A model generated the notes under the pieces. It saw nothing but the letters and a program-made list of their open reading frames with translations, had not been told where the DNA came from and searched no databases. The translations under genes were made by a program, and so were the position numbers. From Bifidobacterium sp. ESL0775 (GTDB lineage Bacteria > Actinomycetota > Actinomycetes > Actinomycetales > Bifidobacteriaceae), in contig NZ_CP113917.1 of the NCBI RefSeq assembly GCF_029395475.1, forward strand, positions 1,550,001 through 1,614,000: a stretch of 64,000 nt of DNA, in the 5' to 3' direction. Positions 26,505 through 34,441 of this stretch are shown here, piece by piece. Within the stretch, counting starts at the first letter, position 1, and every line of letters starts with the position of its first letter.

Positions 26505-26577
26505 GTCTGTTCCTCACGGTTGTCATGGTGGTCGAGTTGTCCTAGCTAGGCAAGGTGGGGAGAGTCCCACAACAGAC
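26505..26577 (+). ncRNA. Possible structured RNA or leader upstream of the DUF4062 gene
   Basis: GTCTGTT at 26505-26511 pairs with AACAGAC at 26571-26577. Inside lie the palindrome CCTAGCTAGG (26541-26550) and the hairpin GTGGG/CCCAC (26555-26559/26566-26570). The nesting suggests a folded RNA. It could equally be DNA-level operator structure. No known RNA family was recognised. Confidence 0.35.
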
Positions 26578-26644
26578 ACTGTATTGCCGGAATGCCATGA
26601 TACGCTGAAACTATTTACGCAGAAGTACGAAGAAATGAGACCAA

Positions 26645-27853
26645 ATGATACCAATGAGACCAACAAGGAAGAAATATCAGGTCTTCGTCAGTTCCACGTT
26701 CACTGATCTGGAGGATCTCAGGAAGGCGGCCCTGGACGCGTTATGGACCCGTGACTACATTCCCGCAGGTATGGAGCACTTCGCGGCCACTGACCAACCC
26801 CAGCTCGACCGTATCTCAACGGCTTTAGATGAGACCGATATACTCGTACTTATCATTGGTGGCCGTTATGGGTCAATCAACGAAAACCCGAAATCGCCCT
26901 ATTTCAAAAAGGGCTATGTCGAGTGCGAGTATCTGATGGCTCTCGAGAAAAAGATTCCCGTATTAGCGTTTATCTGTGAAAATCCAGGTCAACTTCCTCG
27001 CGATGAATGCGATAGGGACGACACCAAACTTGAAGAGTTCAAGGCGCAAATAAGAAGTGACGATCGGGAATGCGGCAGTTGGAAAGCCGGCGATGATCCG
27101 GCGGTACTGACCACCGACATCGTCACAGCCGTGAACGAAGAGAGGGAGCGCCTCGAAAACCAGTTGTGTGGCTGGTCGAGGGGTGACGCCCCCTCGACCG
27201 TGGCCGACAGCCTCGCCACTGTCAACAGTCTCAGGAAGAAAAGCGACGAACTGGAAGCGGAGAAAAAGTCACTCATTAATCAACTGGCACTCTTCAAAAA
27301 AGAAGACAAGGAAGAAAAAGAAACGACGGAACCTGTCACCCTGGAGCAGGCAAAAGAGCTATCCGACAGGAAACTCACCATTCAAGGGGCAGGATACCGT
27401 AAGCCAACCACTGATTTCGAAAGGTTTGATCTTGAGACGACTTTAGGCTCGGTGTTCAGACTCATGGGCCGCTTCCTGATAGAAAATAAAACATGGGATT
27501 CCCTTTTCGAAAGGTTCAATGCCGACCTGTCCTGGCAAGTCAATTGGAACACGACAACCATCTCGCCTCCCTCAGAGGATTCAATAGCATCAAAACTCAG
27601 GCGCACCGGCCTCATTGAGACATACGAGTCGCCCGAAACAACGAACTGGGACGACAACGATAATGTACTTTGGTTCCACCTGTCAGATTTCGGGGAGCAG
27701 GCGCTCACCATACTCGAGAGAGCAGACCCTGAAGACAAGCAAATACAATTTGCCTTCAAACAACGGGAAAAAGAATCAAAACCGATAGTGGATCCTTGGA
27801 TGCAGTCATCTCAAGCAGTCGAACCAACGACACGCCAAGAACCCGAATTCTAG
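26645..27853 (+). CDS. DUF4062 domain protein, candidate anti-phage effector
   Basis: A 402-aa cytoplasmic protein. The N-terminal 110 residues match the DUF4062 pattern: KYQVFVSSTFTDLEDLR at 10-26, ILVLIIGGRYG at 66-76 and YVECEYLMALEKKIPVLAF at 91-109. DUF4062 is a TIR-like alpha/beta domain often found at the front of bacterial STAND/NTPase proteins, but here it lacks an NTPase. A short coiled coil (about 192-226) leads to a C-terminal region (about 255-360) with a winged-helix look (SIASKLRRTGLIE, LSDFGEQALTIL). The start has only a weak ribosome site; M4 is an alternative. It lies alone between the integrase and a convergent recombinase. A defence role is inference from domain and location. 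Confidence 0.8.
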   Translation: MIPMRPTRKKYQVFVSSTFTDLEDLRKAALDALWTRDYIPAGMEHFAATDQPQLDRISTALDETDILVLIIGGRYGSINENPKSPYFKKGYVECEYLMALEKKIPVLAFICENPGQLPRDECDRDDTKLEEFKAQIRSDDRECGSWKAGDDPAVLTTDIVTAVNEERERLENQLCGWSRGDAPSTVADSLATVNSLRKKSDELEAEKKSLINQLALFKKEDKEEKETTEPVTLEQAKELSDRKLTIQGAGYRKPTTDFERFDLETTLGSVFRLMGRFLIENKTWDSLFERFNADLSWQVNWNTTTISPPSEDSIASKLRRTGLIETYESPETTNWDDNDNVLWFHLSDFGEQALTILERADPEDKQIQFAFKQREKESKPIVDPWMQSSQAVEPTTRQEPEF

Positions 27854-27881
27854 CAGCATTGCAAAAGAGCACCAGAGCCAT

Positions 27882-28448
27882 TTATTGCTTCTTGGTTTGT
27901 TGCAAGGTTCGGTAGATAGTGGTGCGTCCGACGTTGTATTGGCTGGCGATCTCGTTGACGGTGACGGTGCCGGATTCGTAGAGCTCGCGGGCGCGTTTGG
28001 CCTGGGCTGGGGTGAGCTTGGGCTTGCGCCCGCCCTTGCGTCCTCGCCGGCGTGCGGCCTGGAGGCCGGCGTTGGTGCGCTCTCGGATCAGGTCGCGCTC
28101 GAACTGGGCCATGGCGGCAAAAATGTTGTAGACGAGCATCCCGCCCGAGGTGGTCGCGTCGATGTTCTCCGTGAGGCTTTTGAATCCCACCCCTGCCTCT
28201 TGGAACCGGTTCATGAGGTTGACGAGGTTCTGGAGGCTGCGGCCCATGCGGTCGAGCTTCCAGACGACCACGGTGTCGCCCTCGCGCAGGGTCTGGAGCA
28301 TGAGGTCGAGCTGGGGTCGGTGCTCCTTCGCCCCGCTGGCGTGATCGACGTAGATGTGACCGCGTTCGCACCCGGCCTTAACAAGCGCGTCCACCTGGAG
28401 ATCCTCGTTCTGGTCCAACGTGGAGACCCTGGCGTATCCGATCAGCAT
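27882..28448 (-). CDS. Serine recombinase (resolvase/invertase, Pin/Hin family)
   Basis: Cuts and rejoins DNA at short palindromic sites. The 188-aa protein has the catalytic domain IGYARVST with R7 and nucleophile S9, the motif WKLDRMGRS containing R67 and R70, the long E helix region (about 100-135), and a C-terminal helix-turn-helix (LTPAQAKRARELYESGT ... VGRTTIYR). GAAAGGATTCGGG precedes the ATG. Length and motifs are complete. The 170 bases upstream contain two palindromes that could be its recombination sites. It is convergent with the DUF4062 gene, with 28 bases between the stops. Confidence 0.93.
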   Translation of the reverse strand: MLIGYARVSTLDQNEDLQVDALVKAGCERGHIYVDHASGAKEHRPQLDLMLQTLREGDTVVVWKLDRMGRSLQNLVNLMNRFQEAGVGFKSLTENIDATTSGGMLVYNIFAAMAQFERDLIRERTNAGLQAARRRGRKGGRKPKLTPAQAKRARELYESGTVTVNEIASQYNVGRTTIYRTLQQTKKQ

Positions 28449-28461
28449 CCCGAATCCTTTC

Positions 28462-28594
28462 GTACCGAAACCCGTTACTATTCCATTATATCGGACATTG
28501 AATACGGTACGGGTTGTGGTACGTCGAAAGCGTAAGGAAACCGGTAAAAACCGAACCGGGTTATAGGCGTCCCGTAAACGACCGTTTATGGGAC
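28462..28594. repeat. Palindromic region upstream of the serine recombinase (candidate res site)
   Basis: GTACCGAAACCCGT at 28462-28475 is inversely repeated at 28509-28522 with two central mismatches. A second, tighter palindrome GTCCCGTAAACG (28569-28580) / CGTTTATGGGAC (28583-28594) has a 2-base centre and one mismatch pair. The word ACGGGTTGT occurs at 28509 and again at 28603. Multiple subsites beside the gene are usual for resolvases. Confidence 0.5.
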
Positions 28595-28618
28595 ACCCGA
28601 AAACGGGTTGTTGAAAGG

Positions 28619-28669
28619 AAAAGGGAGCGATACGACGAGCTTGGTCGGCCGTCGCATCGCTCCCCTTTC
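28619..28669 (-). terminator. Terminator of the membrane-protein gene 28686-29279
   Basis: A 15-17 bp stem (AAAGGGGAGCGATGCGACG on the minus strand against CGTCGTATCGCTCCCTTTT), followed by T-rich sequence, begins 17 bases after the stop codon. Confidence 0.8.
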
Positions 28670-28685
28670 GAAGGTTTGGAGGATG

Positions 28686-29279
28686 TCAGCTCTTGGCGTT
28701 CGAGTCTTTGCTGACGGCTTTGGCGTGGTCGATGGCTTTCTTGAGCTGGTCACGGGTGGCGTTGTCGGCCACCTTGCCGTCGGAGTCCTTGTAGAGCTGC
28801 TCGGCCTTGGCGAGGTCGCCGTCGAGCCTCTTGTGGGTGGTCCTGTCCATGTCATTGACGAGCGCCTGCTGGTGTTTGGCTGTATCCGTATTTCCGGTGT
28901 ATGTGGCGGCGAGGTCGCGGTTGTCGATCGCGGTCTGGCGGATGTTCTTGGTCGGCCCGCCCGCAGGACAAGAGACGGCTTTTGGCGCCTTGCCGGCCTT
29001 AGCGCTGTCTTCTTCGACGGTTTTCAGCAGGGTCTTGTCGGTGAGCTCGCCGGGCTTCTTGGCGTCCTTGGCGAGGCTGGCGCCTTTGGCGAGTGTCGCC
29101 TGGTGCTGCTTGTAGGCGGTGTTGACGGCGGTCTCGCTTTGCCGGCAGTCGGCCAGCGCCGTCCTGTGGTCGGCTTGTACGCCCAGATACGCGCCCACGC
29201 CTACCAGCGCTACGACCAGCAGTGCGACGACGGTGCTGGCGATCCTGTGGTTTCTGATGTACGCGGTGATGGCTTCCAT
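28686..29279 (-). CDS. Small membrane-anchored protein of unknown function
   Basis: A 197-aa protein. Residues 1-12 are cytoplasmic, one membrane helix runs about 14-35 (ASTVVALLVVALVGVGAYLG), and an outside part rich in Ala, Lys, Asp and Thr follows. The outer part contains two Cys (near ALADCRQSE and VSCPAGG) and looks helical throughout. It is a signal-anchor protein with no recognised domain. GGAGAAGGA precedes the ATG at 29279; an upstream ATG gives an unlikely leader. It is divergent from the exported-protein gene at 29387, so the two share a promoter region of about 107 bases and may act together at the cell surface. Confidence 0.7.
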   Translation of the reverse strand: MEAITAYIRNHRIASTVVALLVVALVGVGAYLGVQADHRTALADCRQSETAVNTAYKQHQATLAKGASLAKDAKKPGELTDKTLLKTVEEDSAKAGKAPKAVSCPAGGPTKNIRQTAIDNRDLAATYTGNTDTAKHQQALVNDMDRTTHKRLDGDLAKAEQLYKDSDGKVADNATRDQLKKAIDHAKAVSKDSNAKS

Positions 29280-29386
29280 GCCCGTCCTTCTCCTTGGTGT
29301 TCGATCTCCGGTATCGCATTGTACGCACACCTGAGGAAAGAACGGCATGACAAACACTAACGGTCAGGTCGTGGAAGCGGGCTACG

Positions 29387-29905
29387 ATGCAAGACATGAA
29401 CGAGAAGAGGAACACAAGGAAGATTCGCCCGCTGCTGGCGGGCACGGCGACGTTGCTGTTGGCCGTGGGGATGCTGGCCGGAGGCGTCGCCGACGCCGCA
29501 ACCCCGGCATCGACCGGCGATTACCAAGCCTATGATGCGGCGGATAGCCAGCTGGTCGATGCGATGAGCGCCGTCAACGGCTCCGTCAAGCAGAAGTCCG
29601 ACGCCGACGCACAGGCTGCCGCCCAAGCGGCGCAACAAGCCCAAGAGGCCGCGCAGGCCCAGGCACAGTCGGCCCAGGGTTCAACTGGTGGAGGCCGTTC
29701 CTCTGTTGGCTTCGGTTCCCGTTCCGGCGGATGGAACTCGTCGCGCTATTCCGCGCCTTCCACTCCATCGGCACCTGCGCCGTCCTATCAACCAGCACCT
29801 TCATATACGCCGTCTGCACCTTCAAACGGCGGTAAAGATCCACTTGCTGCACACGGCCCTTGGATTGATCCTAGCGATGGATCTTGTTTTGCTGAGTGTT
29901 TCTGA
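29387..29905 (+). CDS. Small exported protein, Ala/Gln- and Ser/Pro-rich
   Basis: A 172-aa protein. It has a clear signal peptide (basic start NEKRNTRK, hydrophobic LLAGTATLLLAVGMLAGG, likely cleavage after ADA near residue 38). An Ala/Gln stretch (about 75-95), a Gly/Ser-rich part and a Pro/Ser/Tyr-rich tail (about 120-150) follow. The protein ends in the conserved-looking GPWIDPSDGSCFAECF with two Cys. No lipobox or wall-sorting signal was seen. The ATG at 29396 is an equally good start. The family is unknown. It is divergent from the membrane-anchored protein and is followed by the gene-poor oriT-like region. Confidence 0.65.
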   Translation: MQDMNEKRNTRKIRPLLAGTATLLLAVGMLAGGVADAATPASTGDYQAYDAADSQLVDAMSAVNGSVKQKSDADAQAAAQAAQQAQEAAQAQAQSAQGSTGGGRSSVGFGSRSGGWNSSRYSAPSTPSAPAPSYQPAPSYTPSAPSNGGKDPLAAHGPWIDPSDGSCFAECF

Positions 29906-30182
29906 GAAGATCCATTTCATCTACTGAGATGCAATGTAGAGGCCGTCATTCTTTAGAGAATGGTTTTTGTGATTTGTGATCCCTGTTTGGGCTGCATGGC
30001 TATCGTCATGGACAGTATTGATTGTAACGTTTCAGCGCGCTAAAACAGGCAAAGTTGTTTATCCTAGTAGCATGTCAAAGATACCAATAGGCCGCTGTTT
30101 GCTGTGCTGTTGAGGTGTACCACGTGTATCGGAAGACTAGATGATGGTATGAATCCTCGATATGAGGAGCGGGCCAACTACG

Positions 30183-30300
30183 TTAGCCCTTGCATTTAAG
30201 GGCTAAGCCATGACCGAGGTCACCACGCGGGGCGTGTCCCTGCCGGGTGGCTTAACCCTGAAATGGCCAGGGGCTTACGCCCCCGACACCCCTCTGCCTC
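30183..30300. other. Possible origin of transfer (oriT)
   Basis: A perfect 9-bp inverted repeat, TTAGCCCTT (30183-30191) / AAGGGCTAA (30198-30206), is followed by a segment whose minus strand reads GGGGTGTCGGGGGCGTAAG. This is a GGGTGTCGGGG-type sequence of the kind seen near transfer origins of small mobilizable plasmids. It precedes a short GGGGC...GCCCC hairpin. It lies downstream of the relaxase gene pair, not upstream. No nick site can be proven. Confidence 0.4.
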
Positions 30301-30308
30301 ATTGCATG

Positions 30309-30351
30309 AAAGGCCGGGCGGCAACCTTGCATCGGTTGCCGCCCGGCCTTT
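30309..30351. terminator. Strong bidirectional terminator hairpin
   Basis: An 18-bp perfect stem, AAAGGCCGGGCGGCAACC (30309-30326) with its complement at 30334-30351 and a 7-base loop; A and T runs at the ends allow function in both directions. It would close the minus-strand mobilization transcript. Confidence 0.8.
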
Positions 30352-30546
30352 CCTGTCTTCGGCTCCTCGCCTTCGCCGTGTCGGTGGGCGGGTGCGCGGT
30401 GACACGGGTCACGGCTCCCGTCCACAAGCACGGCGGAGGCTGCGGCCAAGGCGTTCCAGCCTTGGATCCAGGCGAGGGAGCCGATAGGCCCCCTCGACCC
30501 GCGCCACCCGCACACCGGCGCAGAGACGCCGGGCGCGGACGGATTG

Positions 30547-31239
30547 CTAGCCCAGTTCGGGACCGGCGGGTACGGGGGCGGGACAAGCCGAAAGATCCTC
30601 ACCGGAGGCGTCACCGCCATCGTCGCCGGTTTCAAGGCGGGCCAGATAGTCCTCGGCCTCCATGACCGCGCGACGGCCGGGGTCCATGCCCTCCACGAGT
30701 TGCGACGCCTCGGCGTCAAGCTCGTCGGCGATCTCGTCGAACGACCGCCCGTCCCCTTGCAGCCCGGACCAGGCGGCGAGCGCCCGGTCGTCATGGTCGC
30801 GCATCCGACGCACCAGCGCGAGGAACGGGCCGTCACCGTCGCCGCCGTCAGGGTCACCGTCGGCGTCCCCGCCGCCGGACGCGATCTTCAGGAGGCGCCT
30901 GGCGATCTCGTCGCCGTCCTCGCCGAGGTACCTGAGGTACAGGTAGCGTTTCAGCATCCGCATATCGCCCGCATAACCCTCGAGGCCACGGGTGCCGGCG
31001 CACAGCACGCCGTACTCGTAGCAACAGGTCTCGAACCAGCCCGGGCTCGTCAGCCTGCCGGTGAAACCGTCATCGGCACGCATCGCGGCCATCACTTCGG
31101 CGGCATCGGTCCCGTCCGGCAGATGCCGGGCACCCTCGTCGATGCGTCTCGCCATCTCGTCGGGGTCGAACGGCTCGTGCCGCATGCCCATGCCGATGAT
31201 GATGTTGACCGTCTTGTCAATCTTAATGTTGGGTTCCAT
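30547..31239 (-). CDS. Acidic protein of unknown function downstream of the relaxase
   Basis: A 230-aa soluble-looking protein, very acidic, with no recognised family. The N-terminal 110 residues look like a helical domain (PDEMARRIDEGARHL; LKRYLYLRYLGEDGDEIARRL). A Gly/Asp-rich linker (about 120-135) separates it from a second helical part (RSFDEIADELDAEASQLVEG), and the tail is Pro-rich. AAGGAAGTAGGG precedes the ATG. Codon use is strongly GC-biased, like the relaxase gene just upstream (115 bases away, same strand). The position suggests a mobilization accessory or partner protein, but nothing in the sequence shows it. Confidence 0.65.
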   Translation of the reverse strand: MEPNIKIDKTVNIIIGMGMRHEPFDPDEMARRIDEGARHLPDGTDAAEVMAAMRADDGFTGRLTSPGWFETCCYEYGVLCAGTRGLEGYAGDMRMLKRYLYLRYLGEDGDEIARRLLKIASGGGDADGDPDGGDGDGPFLALVRRMRDHDDRALAAWSGLQGDGRSFDEIADELDAEASQLVEGMDPGRRAVMEAEDYLARLETGDDGGDASGEDLSACPAPVPAGPELG

Positions 31240-31354
31240 TTTCCCTACTTCCTTCCGTGCCGTTCATAACGGCACACATATAAATTCGTTCTTTACCGGG
31301 TTACGGCGGAGCACCCGCCGTCGCGTCTAGGGCGGCAGCCAGAGGCCGGCGGAT

Positions 31355-32632
31355 CTACAGGACACGCTCATGGGAGCGCCCCCTTCCCGTATCCGGCTCC
31401 ATGCGGTCCAGAAGCTCCCTTCTGCGTGCCGGGGGAAGCCCACGCCACTCATCGGCCGTATACAGGCGTCCGGAGGCGTGTCTGGGCAGCAGACCGGGCT
31501 CGTCGTCCAGCATCCGCCCCAACGCCTCCAACGCCTTCTCCTTTTCAGGCGGGGGTGCGACGGGCCGGGCGGCAGCGCCCTTTTCCACGCCGGCGCGATA
31601 GCCCTGTTCATAGCCCTCTCGCCGAGCCTGCTCGACCAGGGTTTTAGCACGGGCCATCTCATGTGAAAGCCACGAACGCAACGCAGTCACGAAACGCTCA
31701 CACGTCTCCCGCAGCCATTCCAGCAGTGATGCCTCACGGGCGTCCAGCGCCTTCTCACGCTTGTCCAGAGCCGTCCGGCGGCATTCAGTCGTCTCCAGCT
31801 CCTTATGGGCCTTGAGGGCATCGTTTTGGGCCTTTTTGCGGACCTCAAGCGTCCTCCGGGCCAGCGGGGCCACCTCGGCGGCCACTGCGCTGTCCATCTT
31901 CAGCTTCTCGACCTCGGCATTGGACGAATACGAGGCCTTTGTAGACTCGTAATGGCAGTCGAACCGGTCACGCGCCAAAGCCTGTATCCTACGGTTCAGT
32001 TCACGCAGCCACTTGCGGGTCACCAGACGGTTGCAGTCGAACCACACGCCCTGTGGCGCACGCCCACGGCGCGAGCGCGTCCGCGGGGCTGTCCCGTTGA
32101 TCCTCTCGATCTGCTCCGGAGAGGTCGCTGGCACGAACATGGCGTGCATGTGGATGCGCGAGGTGCGCGTCACCGGCGGGTCGTCCGGACCCGCCGGCAC
32201 GCCCTCGGCCTCAAGCTGGGAACGCGGGACCACGTAGTCGTGGACCTCGTCATAATGAATGACGCCGCCCACGCACATGCCCCAGCCGCCGGCCATCGCC
32301 GACTGCTCGGTCAGGCACCCGCGGAAGAACCGGATGACGGCCCCGCGGTCATCAGGATGCGGGAAGTCCTCGGGCAGGTCATAGACCATCGAGCACATCA
32401 CCACCGTGTCCTTGCGCCACCGCCGGCCCGGTGGCTTGGCCGCGCGCACCTCCCCCACGATCCGGCGCAGACGGGCCATCAGATCCTCGCCATCCACACT
32501 CAGCACCACGTTCAACCGCGTCAGCGCCTGATCTATATGGGGATTCGAATGCCGCTCGCCAAGACGAAGAACATGGAAAATGATCGCGACGGCCTTCGAA
32601 AACGAATATTTTCCAAGATTGACACCAGCCAA
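31355..32632 (-). CDS. MobV-type (Pre/Mob) relaxase, probable TTG start
   Basis: Would nick the element at oriT for mobilization. Residues 12-24 (SKAVAIIFHVLRL) and HSNPHIDQALTRLNVVL (28-44) match MobV motif I with its RxN pair (R39, N41). HYDE at 126-129 and HMHAMFVP at 161-168 together match the usual H-x-D-E...PH-x-H...VP metal-binding motif, but about 30 residues separate the two halves here. The C-terminal half is a long charged coiled coil (about 255-380). AGGAGGT is seven bases before a TTG at 32632, giving 425 aa; the longer ATG frame from 32686 lacks a site. It lies between the helicase gene and the acidic protein gene. Confidence 0.8.
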   Translation of the reverse strand: MAGVNLGKYSFSKAVAIIFHVLRLGERHSNPHIDQALTRLNVVLSVDGEDLMARLRRIVGEVRAAKPPGRRWRKDTVVMCSMVYDLPEDFPHPDDRGAVIRFFRGCLTEQSAMAGGWGMCVGGVIHYDEVHDYVVPRSQLEAEGVPAGPDDPPVTRTSRIHMHAMFVPATSPEQIERINGTAPRTRSRRGRAPQGVWFDCNRLVTRKWLRELNRRIQALARDRFDCHYESTKASYSSNAEVEKLKMDSAVAAEVAPLARRTLEVRKKAQNDALKAHKELETTECRRTALDKREKALDAREASLLEWLRETCERFVTALRSWLSHEMARAKTLVEQARREGYEQGYRAGVEKGAAARPVAPPPEKEKALEALGRMLDDEPGLLPRHASGRLYTADEWRGLPPARRRELLDRMEPDTGRGRSHERVL

Positions 32633-32725
32633 AACAGCCACCTCCTGAAGCAAAAATGTGATTGGAGCCGCCGCCCCGACAGCCACAGACGTGTGGCATC
32701 GGGACGACGGAATAAGACAGCGGAA

Positions 32726-34441
32726 CTAGCCCAGCATCTCCTCCGGTGTCGGCTTATGACGGGTAGGTGGGATGTTGACGGCAGGTGCCTCCTTGGCGCG
32801 TGGAATACGCTTCAAGCCACGTACCTGATGCTTGCCCTGATCTATGGAACGCACAATGGATTCGGAAATGGTCTCTGCCACGTAATCCTCGCGACCCTCA
32901 AGCGTAGGCAGCCTTGATTTGCTAATCGACGGCACGCCCAGCTGCCATCCATCAGACTCGGCAAGGGGCCTGAGAGCCTTGCCGAATACTATTCTCCCGA
33001 CTATCCTGCCTAAAGGATGGTTCCGCTTGAACCAGCGCTCGTAAAGCTCATACAACGCGCTGCTCGGAATTTCAGACATACCGTAAAGTTGATCGTGAAT
33101 GTCGAACCACCACTCCTTGACGGGATCGTTCTCCAACGCCCATTCCTCAAGCGCGCGCCTGGAAAATTCGGTTTCGGCCCATGTACCGAAGTCCGGGCAC
33201 AACAACGCCCAGGTAAGCAGGTAGCTCAGCACATCCGTCCGTTGCAGGTAATCGCCGATCTCCGGCCGCCGGGCATGATCCTTGAACTGCTTGGTCAGCT
33301 TAACGACCACAATCCTGTCCAACATCGCCTCGCTCTTGTCCTTCACTCGCGGAAGATCGTTGAACGCCTGAACCACGAGGCAGCACGGTTTGAGAAGATA
33401 GCTGTCCTTGCCTTTGTGCTCGGCCTTGATCTCACCGCCGGAGATGATGGATTTGAACATGGAACTGTCATTGAAATACGTGTTCGCGTCATTGTCGTCA
33501 CCGATGACCAGCGATGTATGCTCCAGGGAGGCACCGATCCAACGCGACTGGCTGGGGTCATTGAAAACCGACAGTGGAAGTGATGCTGTCTGTTCCCTCC
33601 CGACAATGCTGACCATGAGGTTGAGTAGCGTCGACTTGCCGTTGCTGCCATCGCCGACGAGGAAAATCGCCTTCCGCGCCCTCACCGCCAGGCTTGGGAT
33701 CAGGGAAGCCTTGAGCATCTCCCGAATCATCGGGACAAGCTCATCGCCATACGTGTCCTTAAGCCAACTCATGGCCTCCCAGCCATCGATGACCGGACTC
33801 TCGGCTTGGGGGTTGTACGGAATGCCGCCCTTCGCCAGGAACACGAGATCCGGAGAGAACGGCTTGAGGACATTGCCTTTCACGTCCCATACGCCATTGG
33901 CGAGCGGCACATATTCACTGCGGGATGTCAAAGTCACACGTGGTGCCATATCATGGATCTCCGCAATAACCTCGTCAACTTCGCGCTTAGTCACCGGAAG
34001 AAAAATACTTTCCGCAAAAACCCTTGCGATCACGGCGATATCGGACTCGACCACATCCGATGGCAAATAAACGCCAGACTCTTTGTCGTATGCGCAAAGC
34101 TGCGAGCCACGCTCTCTGCCCACTTCACGCCGGACAACCCGAAGCGGACACCCAAGAGCCTCGCAAGCTTCCCGTACCAATCTGCCCATTGTGCTGGTAT
34201 CAACGCCCACCGGCTTGCCTTTAGGACCTTTGGACATGCGAACCGGATATCCGTTACTCACCCTCGCATAAATCTTCTCCTGGAGTGAGTCTGGCTTAAT
34301 CCCACTGCCAGCGAGTACTATATTCGTCGTCAATCCCTCGGTCATAGAACCAAAACTGGCGGCCGTCTTCCGTGACCTCTCGTCACCCGTACCGTCCGTA
34401 TATCGTGGCTTATAGCTCATGAGTTCCGGCTGTCCGCTCAT
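32726..34441 (-). CDS. D5/SF3-type plasmid or phage replication helicase
   Basis: A 571-aa replication-type NTPase. A D5 N-like region (about 125-240) precedes the superfamily 3 helicase core. Walker A is GDGSNGKST at 263-271, the acidic Walker B is LVIGDDND at 311-318, and motif C lies around LVVQAFNDLPRVKD with the sensor Asn. A winged C-terminal region follows. The N-terminus has no archaeo-eukaryotic primase motifs, so it is a helicase without a fused primase. Its ATG overlaps the excisionase-like gene by four bases. Such proteins let integrative elements replicate after excision; that role is inferred. Confidence 0.88.
   Translation of the reverse strand: MSGQPELMSYKPRYTDGTGDERSRKTAASFGSMTEGLTTNIVLAGSGIKPDSLQEKIYARVSNGYPVRMSKGPKGKPVGVDTSTMGRLVREACEALGCPLRVVRREVGRERGSQLCAYDKESGVYLPSDVVESDIAVIARVFAESIFLPVTKREVDEVIAEIHDMAPRVTLTSRSEYVPLANGVWDVKGNVLKPFSPDLVFLAKGGIPYNPQAESPVIDGWEAMSWLKDTYGDELVPMIREMLKASLIPSLAVRARKAIFLVGDGSNGKSTLLNLMVSIVGREQTASLPLSVFNDPSQSRWIGASLEHTSLVIGDDNDANTYFNDSSMFKSIISGGEIKAEHKGKDSYLLKPCCLVVQAFNDLPRVKDKSEAMLDRIVVVKLTKQFKDHARRPEIGDYLQRTDVLSYLLTWALLCPDFGTWAETEFSRRALEEWALENDPVKEWWFDIHDQLYGMSEIPSSALYELYERWFKRNHPLGRIVGRIVFGKALRPLAESDGWQLGVPSISKSRLPTLEGREDYVAETISESIVRSIDQGKHQVRGLKRIPRAKEAPAVNIPPTRHKPTPEEMLG

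Larger units (their letters stand above)
26032..26644. other. Gene-free region between integrase and DUF4062 gene
   Basis: About 610 bases, strongly AT-rich in its left half, with no convincing gene. Small open frames exist but have no ribosome sites or family resemblance. It holds three copies of an 11-mer (26062-26223) and a nested inverted-repeat structure (26505-26577), described separately. Confidence 0.6.
29906..30546. other. Gene-poor region containing oriT-like repeats
   Basis: About 640 bases without a supportable gene. The left part (29906-30180) is AT-richer and featureless to the eye. Hairpins at 30183-30206, around 30271-30300 and 30309-30351 follow, then GC-rich sequence up to the end of the next gene. 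Confidence 0.5.

Noticed and set aside
31805..32917. 370-codon plus-strand frame over the relaxase and helicase ends
   Set aside because: Antisense of the MobV gene, spanning a real intergenic gap; no recognisable domain.
32726..34441. Helicase gene considered as a full primase-helicase
   Set aside because: The N-terminal half has no catalytic archaeo-eukaryotic primase or zinc-primase motifs; only the D5/SF3 helicase is supported.
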